A stretch of DNA of 64,000 bases from Burkholderiales bacterium (lineage in GTDB: Bacteria > Pseudomonadota > Gammaproteobacteria > Burkholderiales > SG8-39). A program made the translations under genes and the position numbers. Under the pieces are notes generated by a model. That model saw only the letters and a program-made list of their open reading frames with translations. It made no database searches and was not told the origin of the DNA. Below are positions 1-9,500 of the stretch, piece by piece (positions within the stretch are counted from its first letter, which is position 1; each line of letters opens with the position of its first letter). The stretch spans positions 1 through 64,000 of the forward strand of contig JADGRQ010000007.1 in the NCBI GenBank assembly GCA_017880775.1. Direction: 5' to 3'.

Positions 1-982
1 CGGGAGTGCTGGTCGGGATCAGCGCGCAGGTGATACCCAGGTCGTGCCGCCCTTCACCACGCGGGTCGAGTAGCTTCTCCGGGTCGTAGAGGCGAAACGC
101 GAGTCCCAGCAGCGTGGCGACAGGGCCGAGCGTGATGTAGCGCTTGTCCCACGTGAGGCGCATGCCGAGCACCTCCTTGCCCTGCCAGATGCCTTTGCAG
201 ACCACGCCGGAATCTGGGATCGCCGCGGCGTCCGAACCGGCCTCGGGCGAGGTGAGCGCAAAACAGGGGATTTCCTGGCCCCGCGCGAGGCGCGGCAGGT
301 AGTGGCCTTTCTGTGCGTCGGTGCCGTAATGCAGCAGCAGTTCCGCCGGTCCGAGCGAGTTCGGCACCATCACCGTGACGGCAAGCGCATTCGAGCGCGT
401 CGAGAGCTTCATCACCACCGCGGAATGCGCGATCGCCGAAAACCCGAGGCCGCCGTACTTCTTCGGGATGATCATGCCGAAGAAACCCTTGTCCTTGAGG
501 GTCTGCCAGACCTTCTCCGGCAGGTCGTAGCGCTCGTGGGTGACCTCCCAGTCGTTGGTCATCGCGCAGACTGCCTCCACCGGGCCGTCGAGGAACGCCT
601 GTTCCTCCGCCGAGAGCTTCGGCGCGGGGATGGCGAGCAGCTTGTTCCAGTCGGGCTTGCCCGAGAACAGCTCGCCGTCCCACCACACCGTGCCGGCGTC
701 GATCGCTTCACGTTCCGTCTCCGACATGTCCGGAAGGATGCGGCGGAAGGCGCCGAGCACCGCATTGCTGAGCACCAGCCGGCGCAGCGTCGGGAGATTG
801 AAGATCAGCGCCACCACGCCAAAAGCGGCGACCAGCACCCAGTTGGTCGCTGCGCTGAAGGCGGCAATCCCGGCCAGCCAGGCGAGAAGCCCGCCGCCGG
901 CGATGGTCCACGCAAGGATCGGAGCGCCGAGGAATCCGAGGACCAGGAACGCGGCGATGCAAACGAGGATGAAGGCGAGCAT
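1..982 (-). CDS. fadE: acyl-CoA dehydrogenase FadE, N-terminal part (runs off the window)
   Basis: This is the N-terminal 327 codons of a large FadE-type acyl-CoA dehydrogenase, which catalyses the first, FAD-dependent step of fatty-acid beta-oxidation. The gene runs off the left edge. Residues 1-60 form two hydrophobic segments, typical of the long membrane-associated FadE proteins and absent from short acyl-CoA dehydrogenases. After that come family stretches such as [35 protein letters not shown] and [14 protein letters not shown], the last being the flavin and substrate binding region. The ATG lies 38 bp downstream of the stop of the PsrA-like regulator gene, so regulator and enzyme form one transcription unit on the minus strand. 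Confidence 0.93.
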   Translation of the reverse strand, partial: MLAFILVCIAAFLVLGFLGAPILAWTIAGGGLLAWLAGIAAFSAATNWVLVAAFGVVALIFNLPTLRRLVLSNAVLGAFRRILPDMSETEREAIDAGTVWWDGELFSGKPDWNKLLAIPAPKLSAEEQAFLDGPVEAVCAMTNDWEVTHERYDLPEKVWQTLKDKGFFGMIIPKKYGGLGFSAIAHSAVVMKLSTRSNALAVTVMVPNSLGPAELLLHYGTDAQKGHYLPRLARGQEIPCFALTSPEAGSDAAAIPDSGVVCKGIWQGKEVLGMRLTWDKRYITLGPVATLLGLAFRLYDPEKLLDPRGEGRHDLGITCALIPTSTP

Positions 983-1023
983 GACAGTGTCCTAACGCAA
1001 GCGTCGGGAATATCGAGTCGGAG

Positions 1024-1707
1024 TCAGGCGGCTTTCTTGACGCCGGTGTGCTCGCCACGCGCCGCGAGCAGGCCGGCCGTGAGGAACGTCGCCAGACGCT
1101 CCTCCAGCGCGCGCGCGTCGTGCCGGTCTTCGGGCTTGGTGCCGGCGATGAGCTGCACCGTATCGGTCGCCGCAAGCGTGTATGACAGGGTGCCGAACAT
1201 GAAATGCATGCGCCAGAACAACTCCTCGCGCGGCAGATGCGGCAATGCGCGCATGAACGCAGCCTTGAAGCGCTCCATGGTCGGGGCGTAGAGCTGGCCG
1301 ATCAGTGCGCGGATCGGCTTGGCCGGTTCGGTGTAGGTACGGCCCAGCAGGCGCACGAAGGTGCGGCCGCCCGCGCGCGTGTCGCCGACCATCTTCAGGC
1401 TGGTGCGGATGAAGGCGCGGATGATCGCCTGGGGTGCAAGCGGCTTGCCGTTCGCGTCTGCTTCGAGCCGGTCGAGTTCGGCGAGGCGCTCGGCATTCAT
1501 CGGATCGAGCCGCCGGCGGAACACTGCTTCCACCAGCGCGTCCTTCGAGCCGAAGTGGTAATTGACCGCGGCAAGATTGACGCCCGCCGCGGCGGTGAGC
1601 ATGCGCATCGAGGTTGCCTCGAAACCATGGTGCATGAACAGCTCTTCGGCAACGTCCAGGATGCGGGTACGGGTCTCGTGCGGAGGTCTTACGGCTCGGA
1701 GGGTCAT
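1024..1707 (-). CDS. psrA: TetR-family fatty-acid regulator, PsrA-like
   Basis: A 227-residue TetR repressor. Residues 12-58 are the helix-turn-helix region (TRILDVAEELFMHHGF, AGVNLAAVNYHFGSKDALV). The AAGVNLAAVNYHFGSK stretch and the C-terminal ELFWRMHFMFG motif match the PsrA subgroup, which senses long-chain acyl-CoA and represses beta-oxidation genes. It sits directly upstream of fadE. A palindrome with the known PsrA half-site spacing (CAAAC-N4-GTTTG) lies 32 bp upstream of its start, which supports autoregulation and co-control of fadE. The general TetR assignment is certain; the PsrA label rests on motif resemblance and context. Confidence 0.85.
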   Translation of the reverse strand: MTLRAVRPPHETRTRILDVAEELFMHHGFEATSMRMLTAAAGVNLAAVNYHFGSKDALVEAVFRRRLDPMNAERLAELDRLEADANGKPLAPQAIIRAFIRTSLKMVGDTRAGGRTFVRLLGRTYTEPAKPIRALIGQLYAPTMERFKAAFMRALPHLPREELFWRMHFMFGTLSYTLAATDTVQLIAGTKPEDRHDARALEERLATFLTAGLLAARGEHTGVKKAA

Positions 1708-1738
1708 CGGGGAACCTGCTCAAACGTGGCGAGAGCGA

Positions 1739-1756
1739 TTCAAACGAACGTTTGAA
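1739..1756. promoter_or_regulatory. operator palindrome for the PsrA-like regulator
   Basis: TTCAAACGAACGTTTGAA consists of two 8-bp arms around AA. It contains CAAAC-N4-GTTTG, the form described for PsrA sites. A further half-site, TCAAACGT, lies at about 1720-1727. The site sits between the divergent regulator/fadE unit and the secreted-protein gene, so it could act on both. Confidence 0.75.
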
Positions 1757-1820
1757 CGATATCCGGGCGCGGCGCGGAAGTCAAGATCGGGTTCGCACGC
1801 GGCCGAGCGATAATCGCGCG

Positions 1821-2330
1821 GTGAAAAGGCTTCTGCTTGCGGCGCTGTTCTCGCTCTCGCTCGACGCGCACGCGCAGGCGAGCGACGGTACCGGGCTGCC
1901 GGTGCAGCTCGAGGGGCAGGCCGATCGCATCGCGCAATTGATGGCTGGGGCGCACGCGCTCGAGTTCCGCACCGCGCGGCGATACCACTTCGTGGATCTG
2001 AATGGCGACGGCGTGCCCGACCCGGTGGTGTTTTTTGCCATCGAGGGCATCGTCGCGAGCAAGCGCTTCGACTACTACATCGCGGTGTTCGGCACCGAGC
2101 CGCTCGCACCGACCGGGCAGCGCGTGCGGCCTTCGGGTTTCCGCTTGCTCGACTTTCTGCGCGTCGGAAGCCGTGGCCAGCGCGAGATCGATTTCGAAAA
2201 ACTCTCGTTCGCCAACGGCGTGTTCACGCTCGAGGCGACTGAGCCCGGCGAGAAGGGGGCCGCAACCCGCAAGACGAGCTTGCTGCTGCGCCTGGGCGCC
2301 GACGGCCGGCTGGCGGAAGTGAAGCGCTGA
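1821..2330 (+). CDS. small secreted protein with a calcium-loop-like motif
   Basis: A 169-residue protein of unknown function. I chose the GTG at 1821 because it begins a clean signal peptide (VKRLLLAALFSLSLDAHAQA) whose cleavage would fall at about residue 20. The same frame is open upstream to 1752, but that part has no signal-peptide character. Around residues 55-66 the sequence DLNGDGVPDPV resembles the Asp-rich calcium loops of EF-hand and FG-GAP repeats. The stop TGA overlaps the ATG of the following ABC transporter by one base, so the two are translationally coupled. Confidence 0.72.
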   Translation: MKRLLLAALFSLSLDAHAQASDGTGLPVQLEGQADRIAQLMAGAHALEFRTARRYHFVDLNGDGVPDPVVFFAIEGIVASKRFDYYIAVFGTEPLAPTGQRVRPSGFRLLDFLRVGSRGQREIDFEKLSFANGVFTLEATEPGEKGAATRKTSLLLRLGADGRLAEVKR

Positions 2331-4165
2331 TGCGGCACGGCAACGCGCACGCGGCCGCTGCGCACGTAGCGCCGGAGACCCGCATCAAGGGGCAGGAGCG
2401 CGGGTGGCGCGTGCTCGGCCAGCTCGCGCCCTATCTCTGGGAATACCGCGGCCGCGTCACGCTGGCGCTCGCTTTCCTGGTCGCCGCCAAGCTTGCCAAC
2501 GTCGGCGTGCCGCTGCTGATGAAGGAGATCATCGACGGCCTCGCGCCGGCCAACGCGCTGCTCGCGGTGCCTGTGGTGCTGCTCGCCGCTTACGGGCTGC
2601 TGCGTTTTTCCTCGACCCTGTTCGCCGAGTTGCGCGACGTGCTGTTCGTGCGCGTCACGCAGCGCGCCATCCGCAGCGTCGCGCTGGGCGTGTTCCGCCA
2701 CCTGCACAGCCTGTCGCTGCGCTTCCACCTCGACCGCCAGACCGGCGGCATGACGCGCGACATCGAGCGTGGCACGCTCGGCATCTCGACGCTGCTGTCC
2801 TACCTGATCTTCTCCATCGTGCCGGTGATCCTCGAATTCACGCTGGTGGCGGCGGTGCTGCTGGCGAAGTTCGACTGGCGCTTCGCCGCGGTCACCTTCA
2901 CGGCCGTTGCGGCCTACCTCAGCTTCACCTTCCTGGTGAGCGAGTGGCGCATCGAGATCCGCCGCCGCGCCAATGAGCTCGATTCGAAAGCCAACACCCG
3001 CGCCATCGACAGCCTGCTCAACTACGAGACGGTGAAGTATTTCGGCAACGAGCAGTTCGAAGCGCGCCGCTACGACGAAAGCCTGCAGAACTACGAGGCG
3101 GCGGCGGTGAAGAGCGAGGCATCGCTCGGCCTGCTCAACATCGGCCAGAGCATGATCATCGCCAGCGCGCTGACCGCGCTTATGTTCCTCGCGGCCGAAG
3201 GCGTCGCGTCGAAGGCCTTCACGCTGGGCGACCTGGTGCTGGTGAACGCGCTGCTGATCCAGCTCTACATCCCGCTCAACGCCCTCGGCATGGTGTACCG
3301 CGCGATCAAGCAGGCGCTCGCCGACATGGAGCGCATGTTCACCCTGCTCGGCGCGAACCAGGAGGTCGCCGACCGGCCCGGCGCGCCGGAGCTGCCCGCG
3401 GGACCGGCGAGGGTGGAGTTCCGCGACGTGTCGTTCCACTACGAGCCGGCGCGGCAGATCCTGCACGGCGTGAATTTCACGATTCCCGCCGGCCGGCGCG
3501 TGGCGGTGGTGGGCCCTTCGGGCTCGGGCAAGTCCACGCTCGCGCGGCTGCTGTTTCGCTTCTATGACGTGACCGGCGGCGCGATCGTCGTCAACGGCAT
3601 GGACATCCGCGACGTCACGCAGAAATCGCAGCGTGCCGCGATCGGCATCGTCCCGCAGGACACGGTGCTGTTCAACGACAGCATCCTCTACAACGTGCGC
3701 TACGGCCGGCCCGAGGCGGGCGATGACGAAGTGGTCGCGGCGGCGCGCGCCGCGCACATCCACGATTTCGTGATGAGCCTGCCCGCGCAGTATGAAACCA
3801 TGGTGGGCGAGCGCGGCTTGAAGCTCTCCGGCGGGGAGAAGCAGCGTGTGGCGATCGCGCGCGCCATCCTGAAGGACCCGCGCATCCTGATCTTCGACGA
3901 GGCGACCTCGGCGCTGGACTCGAAGTCCGAGAAGGCGATCCAGGGCGAGCTCGAGCGCATCTCGGAGGGGCGCACCACGCTGGTCATCGCGCACCGCCTG
4001 TCCACCGTGATGGGCGCCGACGAGATCCTGGTGCTCGACAAGGGGCGCATCGTCGAGCGCGGCCCGCACCGCAGCCTGGTCGGCGCGGGTGGGACCTATG
4101 CCCAGATGTGGGCGCTGCAGCAGCAGGAGGAGGCCGCGCAGGCCTCGCACCGCGACGCCGCCTGA
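2330..4165 (+). CDS. ABC exporter, Atm1/HMT1 type (fused permease and ATPase)
   Basis: A 611-residue half-transporter in which the membrane domain (about residues 40-330, six predicted helices) is followed by one ATPase domain. Walker A is GPSGSGKS (about 395-402), the signature is LSGGE and Walker B runs into DEATSALD. The membrane-domain stretches RVTQRAIRSVALGVFRHLHSLSLRFHLDRQTGG and LLNYETVKYFGNE are typical of the Atm1/ABCB7/HMT1 group, which exports glutathione conjugates or sulfur/metal-related compounds across the inner membrane. Bacterial homologues such as NaAtm1 work as homodimers. The substrate here cannot be read from sequence. The start overlaps the preceding gene by one base. 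Confidence 0.9.
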   Translation: MRHGNAHAAAAHVAPETRIKGQERGWRVLGQLAPYLWEYRGRVTLALAFLVAAKLANVGVPLLMKEIIDGLAPANALLAVPVVLLAAYGLLRFSSTLFAELRDVLFVRVTQRAIRSVALGVFRHLHSLSLRFHLDRQTGGMTRDIERGTLGISTLLSYLIFSIVPVILEFTLVAAVLLAKFDWRFAAVTFTAVAAYLSFTFLVSEWRIEIRRRANELDSKANTRAIDSLLNYETVKYFGNEQFEARRYDESLQNYEAAAVKSEASLGLLNIGQSMIIASALTALMFLAAEGVASKAFTLGDLVLVNALLIQLYIPLNALGMVYRAIKQALADMERMFTLLGANQEVADRPGAPELPAGPARVEFRDVSFHYEPARQILHGVNFTIPAGRRVAVVGPSGSGKSTLARLLFRFYDVTGGAIVVNGMDIRDVTQKSQRAAIGIVPQDTVLFNDSILYNVRYGRPEAGDDEVVAAARAAHIHDFVMSLPAQYETMVGERGLKLSGGEKQRVAIARAILKDPRILIFDEATSALDSKSEKAIQGELERISEGRTTLVIAHRLSTVMGADEILVLDKGRIVERGPHRSLVGAGGTYAQMWALQQQEEAAQASHRDAA

Positions 4166-4222
4166 GAGTGGGGGCAGTCCTCGAAACGTGGATCAAGTAT
4201 GTCTTCCAGGTGCTTATTTTTG

Positions 4223-4252
4223 TTGATTTTTCCATTAAGGCTCAGCTAAACT
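4223..4252 (+). promoter_or_regulatory. candidate sigma-70 promoter for pbpG
   Basis: TTGATT (4223-4228) and TAAACT (4247-4252) are separated by 18 bp, 27 bp before the pbpG start, in a short AT-rich stretch between two GC-rich genes. This is a consensus match by eye only. Confidence 0.4.
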
Positions 4253-4279
4253 CGCCAAAACCAGGGAGCGGACCAGCAC

Positions 4280-5197
4280 ATGGAACAACCCCAGCGGCAT
4301 CTGCACCGGCTCGAGAAGATCGTCGCGATGTGCGCGCTCGTCGCGGTCCTCGCGCTCACGATCGGCTTCGCGCAAGCCGGGCCGAAGAAGAAAAATCCCT
4401 CCGCCGATTCTCTGGACACGCTCCAGTCGGCGCATCCCGAAAGGGTGTTCCTGCGCTCGTCGGTCGCGCTGGTGCAGGACGCAGCGAGCGGCGAGACGCT
4501 CTTCGCCAAGAATGCCGAAACGGTGCTGCCGATCGCCTCGATCACCAAATTGATGACGGCCGTCGTGCTGCTCGAACGCGGTCTCGACATGGATGCGCGC
4601 GTGGTGATCAGCGCAGACGACCAGGACCTGGTGAAGGGAACGCACTCGCGGCTGCGCACCGGCGCGGTGCTTACGCGTAAGGAATTGCTGTTGCTCGCGC
4701 TGATGTCCTCGGAGAACCGCGCCGCGGCTTCGCTCGCGCGCACCTACCCGGGCGGCACCGAGACCTTCGTTGCGGCGATGAACCAGAAGGCGAAGGCGAT
4801 CGGCATGGCGGACTCGCGTTTCGTCGACCCGACCGGACTGCTGAGCGCCAACGTCTCCAGCGCCCAGGACCTCGGCCGGCTGGTGCAGGCGGCGTACGCG
4901 CATCCGCGCATACGCGAATACTCCACCCGCGAGTCGGCGCAGGTGCAGGTTTTCGGCCGCGCGCTTGAATACCGCAACACCAACGGCCTGGTCCGAAACT
5001 CCGGTTGGCACATCGGCCTGTCGAAGACCGGCTTCATCAGCGAGGCGGGGCGCTGCCTGGTGATGCGCATGCGCGTCGCCGGCAAGGACCTGGTGGTCGT
5101 GCTGCTCGACTCGTGGGGCAAGTACTCGCGCATCGGCGACGCCAACCGCATCCGCAAGTGGCTGGAGACCAGCCTGCTGGCAGGTCGGCAGGGATAA
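4280..5197 (+). CDS. pbpG: D-alanyl-D-alanine endopeptidase (penicillin-binding protein 7)
   Basis: A 305-residue periplasmic serine peptidase of the S11 family that cleaves peptidoglycan cross-links. The N-terminal hydrophobic segment at about residues 14-33 is a signal or anchor sequence. All three active-site motifs are present: SxxK as S87-I-T-K90, SxN as S144-E-N146, and KTG at 249-251. The length fits PBP7 rather than the longer DacA/DacC carboxypeptidases. EgtD starts 10 bp downstream and may be cotranscribed, although the functions are unrelated. Confidence 0.92.
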   Translation: MEQPQRHLHRLEKIVAMCALVAVLALTIGFAQAGPKKKNPSADSLDTLQSAHPERVFLRSSVALVQDAASGETLFAKNAETVLPIASITKLMTAVVLLERGLDMDARVVISADDQDLVKGTHSRLRTGAVLTRKELLLLALMSSENRAAASLARTYPGGTETFVAAMNQKAKAIGMADSRFVDPTGLLSANVSSAQDLGRLVQAAYAHPRIREYSTRESAQVQVFGRALEYRNTNGLVRNSGWHIGLSKTGFISEAGRCLVMRMRVAGKDLVVVLLDSWGKYSRIGDANRIRKWLETSLLAGRQG

Positions 5198-5207
5198 AAT
5201 CCGGCGG

Positions 5208-6167
5208 GTGAAGGGCACGGTCGGCTTCCACGGGGCGTCGGTCCCGCCGGACAATTTTCTGCAGGACGTCATCGCGGGGCTTTCGCTTGCGCGCAAGCAA
5301 CTGCCGCCAAAGTATTTCTACGATGCCGCGGGCTCGGAACTGTTCGAGCGCATCTGTGAACTGCCCGAGTACTACCCGACGCGCGCCGAGACCGAGCTCA
5401 CGCGCGCACATCTCGATTCGATCGCCGCATTCGCCGGCGCGAACGCCGAGTTGGTCGAGTACGGCAGCGGCGCGAGCACCAAGACACGCATCCTGATCGA
5501 GCGGCTGCGCCCTGCGGTGTATGTGCCTATCGACATCTCGGAATCGGCGCTGAAGATTGCCGGCGCCACGCTGGCGGTCGAATTCCCGTGGCTCAACATC
5601 CAGGCAGTGGTCGGCGATTTCGACCGGCCGTTGATGCTGCCGGCGTTCAACGGCAAGCGCGGCAGAAAGCTCGTCTACTTTCCTGGATCGACGATCGGCA
5701 ACCTGACGCCGGAACAGGCGCTGTCGTTCCTGCACATGACGCGCGGGCTGGTCGGGCCCGACGGGGCGATGCTGGTGGGCGTGGACCTGAAAAAGGACGC
5801 CAATGAACTGCATGCCGCATACAACGACGCGCAAGGCGTGACCGCCGCGTTCAACCTCAACCTGCTGCATCGCATCAACCGCGAGCTGCGCGGCGATTTC
5901 GATGTATCAAGGTTCTCGCATTACGCGTTCTACAACGCACACGCAAGCCGCATAGAGATGCATCTGGTGAGCCTGGTTCAGCAGACCGTGAACGTCGGCC
6001 GCTATCGTTTTTCTTTCGACGCCGGCGAGTCGATTCACACAGAGAATTCCTGCAAGTATTCGGTCGGCGAGTTCCGTGTGCTGGCTGCAGAAGCGGGGTT
6101 CATCGGGCGCGAAGTCTGGCTCGACTCGAAAGGCCTGTTCAGCCTGCACGGCCTGGTTGCGGCTTAA
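5208..6167 (+). CDS. egtD: L-histidine N-alpha-methyltransferase EgtD (ergothioneine synthesis)
   Basis: A 319-residue SAM-dependent methyltransferase of the EgtD (DUF2260) family, which trimethylates histidine to hercynine. Recognisable stretches are PPKYFYDAAGSELFERICELPEYYPTR near the N-terminus, ELVEYGSGASTKTRILIERL (SAM-binding loop), YFPGSTIGNLTPEQA, and HTENSCKYSVGEF near the C-terminus. The GTG at 5208 is 10 bp after pbpG. EgtB, the sulfoxide synthase that usually accompanies EgtD, is not in this window. The downstream side is occupied by an accessory insert, which may have separated the pair. Confidence 0.93.
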   Translation: MKGTVGFHGASVPPDNFLQDVIAGLSLARKQLPPKYFYDAAGSELFERICELPEYYPTRAETELTRAHLDSIAAFAGANAELVEYGSGASTKTRILIERLRPAVYVPIDISESALKIAGATLAVEFPWLNIQAVVGDFDRPLMLPAFNGKRGRKLVYFPGSTIGNLTPEQALSFLHMTRGLVGPDGAMLVGVDLKKDANELHAAYNDAQGVTAAFNLNLLHRINRELRGDFDVSRFSHYAFYNAHASRIEMHLVSLVQQTVNVGRYRFSFDAGESIHTENSCKYSVGEFRVLAAEAGFIGREVWLDSKGLFSLHGLVAA

Positions 6168-6550
6168 CTATCGTACTGGCAAATCTTGCTCTTGACTCGA
6201 ATCGAGGGCGGAAACCCAGTGCCAATTCAGTAATTTGCGCGTTAATGTCAAAAGCTCTTCGAGCTGCTGGCAGATAAAGACCAATGTAGTCCATCCTGCA
6301 CGATGATCGCTGTGATTGGGGGCCCTAAGGGTGCGCATCACGTCCGAAACTGTTTCACATCCACGAGGCGTAGAGGAGCACAGTCATAACGCGGCGGCTG
6401 CTCCGCACGACGCGAAATACTCAGCAGCCGGAAAAGGTGGCCGTGACCCGATGCGCTATGTATTGAGCCGTATTTGCGAAGGGAAAGTTGGAAATCGGCT
6501 AATGCGTTAAGTATGTTGAACCTGCGCAATGACTTGATGATGTCTCCTCA
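6168..6550. other. 383-bp intergenic stretch at the left edge of the accessory insert
   Basis: I find no convincing gene, tRNA or attachment site here. Base composition becomes visibly more AT-rich than in egtD, which marks the start of the 6.2-12.6 kb insert. Short open frames exist on both strands but have no ribosome binding site or recognisable protein. Confidence 0.6.
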
Positions 6551-9500
6551 TTGGAACACCGTTTGAGCTCACGCAAAGATCTGGAAACCCGAATCGCCCA
6601 AAGGCTAGTAACCCTAACGCCTGAGGACACGCAGCGATTGGCCGAGGACTATGCTCGCCTTCGCTTTCCCGATCGCTTTCCACACTTCGATTTCCGGGCC
6701 CTGAGTCCTGAAGGCAAGTCGCGTGCTGGATGGCCCGACGCCTATGTTGTCCTTTCCGGTCGGATGGATGGAGTTGAGGCGACGACCGACAAGAGCAAAT
6801 CCAAGATCTGGAGGCATCTCGAGGATGACATAACCAAGGCTCGCGATCGGACTCCGAAGCTGTCTGGGTTCGTCTTTGTCTCCGGCCAACCGGCGATTCA
6901 ACCGGACGCCGACGAATTGAACAAGTGGCGACAACGGTTTGCGGACGAAGCCGGGCTGGAGTTGGAATGTGTCGATTTGGTGTTCGGCGGCCAGCTGGTG
7001 CAGGAACTAGCCCGCCCCGAATTCGCCCGAACCCGTGCCGAGATCTTGGGACTCACCGACCTGCCAGCTTGGTTTGAACTGGTCCGGCTGAGTGTACCGC
7101 CGGGCAGCCCGCAGGCCGAATTCATTCCCACGCCCGACGACTATGCGAGGGGGCGGGTTCACCGTCCACTGGATGCCGACCGCGTCCTCGGCCATCTGGA
7201 CAAGGAGGGCAGGGCTCTCGTGCGAGGGGTCGGTGCTTCGGGAAAGACGGTGCTGGCCTGGTTACTGGCTTTGGATACTGCCCGCGCAGGTTTGCCGGCC
7301 TACTACCTGGACTTAGCGCAGCTCGGCGAACAGGTCGTCGAAGCCGGCAACGGCCTTGAGGACGACATGGTCCGCTTCGCCCATCCTCGTGCGCTGTTTA
7401 TTCTTGACAACATTCATCTCGACGAGCGATTGGCCAAACGACTGGCGGTGGCATGGGAGGGACTGGTCATTTCGCAGCGCCCACGACTTCTGCTTGTGGG
7501 GAGGGAGCTGTACACCGGGCGCGGCAGCCCGATCGCCGGACTCGACATCCCCACAGTGCCACTGAGGGCGCGCCAAGCTGAGGTAAGGGGTGTCTATCGG
7601 CGCTTGGTCTGGCGTAAGACCGGCTTGGCTACCATCGCGGAACCGCCACCCGAGGTTTTGGACCGCTGGGTCATGACCTTCGGTGGCGACCCGACATCCC
7701 CGGTAACCACGACCGACTTGATCGCCTTCAGCGCCGCCGTACTTAAGCGCCTGCCGAATCTCGTAAACCAAATTTGGACCCTGACTGAGAATGACGCCAT
7801 CGACGAGATTCGCGAGGCTTATCTAAAAAAATTAGACGACAGAGAAACCCACAATTTGATGCGGCTGGCCGCAATGGCGGAATTGGATCTTTCCTTGCCC
7901 GAGGCGGCACTGGCAGACCATAGGGCGGGCTTCGATATTGCCAGTCGTCAACTGGGGCTAGTGTTCCTAGAACACGCCGGTGCTCGTGAGGAATATGTCC
8001 GATATCGTCTTGCCCACGCCGCCCTCGGCCGCCTGCTGCTGGCCGCCGCCTATGCGCCCGTTGACCTGGCGAACGAACAACGCGTGATCGCCCGTGCCCA
8101 TCCCCCTACCGGCTTCGCTCTCGCAAATGCGCTTGCGGTGGCTGGCCTGCCTGGCCGAGCCCAGGCGATCCTGTCTATGCTGATGGAGGATCCGACACGG
8201 CTGCTAGAGCTTCCGAACCTGAATAGCTCGCTTAACGCGCTTCGTTTGGTTCAGCACCACGAGGCTGTTCCTCTGAGCGAAATCGGCCGCGTGTGGGGGG
8301 ATAGCAATAACCGCCCCCGTCTCGTCGAGCGCGCTCTGGTCACGCCGCTGGACCAGCTCCAGTCCTTCTTGGCCTATGCAAACAATACAAAGGAGCTGAA
8401 TACAGTCTTCGACACGCTGACCGCCGAACTCTCAAAGCAGCAAAATCGGGGCCGCCTCACCGAACGCGCCCTGCTTGCGTATCTTGGAGACCTCCAGTCT
8501 TTCCTAGCCTATGCGGAGAAAACCAAGAAGCTGAAAACAGTTTTCGACACTCTAGCCATTGAACTCGGAAAGAATCAATACCGGGAGCGCCTCGTCGAGC
8601 GCGCCCTGCTTACGTCGTTGGGAGACCTCCAGTCTTTCCTAGCCTATGCCGAGAAAACCAAGAAGCTGAAAGCGGTCTTTGACACCCAAACCGCAGAACT
8701 GCGAAAGGACCAATACTGGGGACGCCTTGTCGAGCGGTTTATCAGTGCTCCGCTTGGCCAACTCGCAAACATCCTGTCAGCCGATTCTGCCAAGGATCTC
8801 TGGAGCGCCGTTCTTGTAGACGTGGACTTGGAGGAATGGGAACGAAACCGCTTGTTGGGCAACGAGGCTGATATGAGTGCATTCGTTAAGTTCCAACAAC
8901 TCGCGTCCGCGAAGGGACGGCCTGAATTGGCCGCAGCGCCGGCTCTCACGCTGCTTCGCAGCGCTGATCCGAAACAATGGCATCATGAAGTCATTGGTCT
9001 TCACCATCTGTCTCATGTCCTTCGATGCGCCACGAAGCGTACGGACGAGGAAACTCGCCGCTTCTTGGAGCGGATCGTTACAGCCGACTGGATTGAACAC
9101 CAAGTGCAATCGGGAGCAAGAACGGGCGGTTTAGCCGGCAGTTTGCTAGCGTTGAGCATCAGCCTCCCGCCCGAATCGAGAATGCCTTTTCTGCGCTCCA
9201 GCCTTCGAGAGCGTGTCATCAAGGAACTGAGGACCACCCCCTCTGGGGAATTCGTCGCATGGTCCCTGACTTTGTCCCTGCTCGGCGCGGCGGCAGCTCT
9301 TGGGCTACGGCTTGACTCCGTCGAAGCGCGTTGGCCTCGTGACGAAGATCTCGCGGCGATCCTCGAACTGCGAATATCACGTGCAGAGCAGACCACAATA
9401 GCCCCTCTCCAAGTTCAACTTTGGCTCGGGCTGCGGGAGATGGAGCGGCTGCGGGACGATGCCGTTTCGGTACCTTTAAAACAGGGCGACGCAATCCTGA

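Noticed and set aside
6168-6550. tRNA gene or att site at the left end of the insert
   Set aside because: No cloverleaf-compatible sequence and no direct repeat shared with the right end (12195-12612) could be seen.
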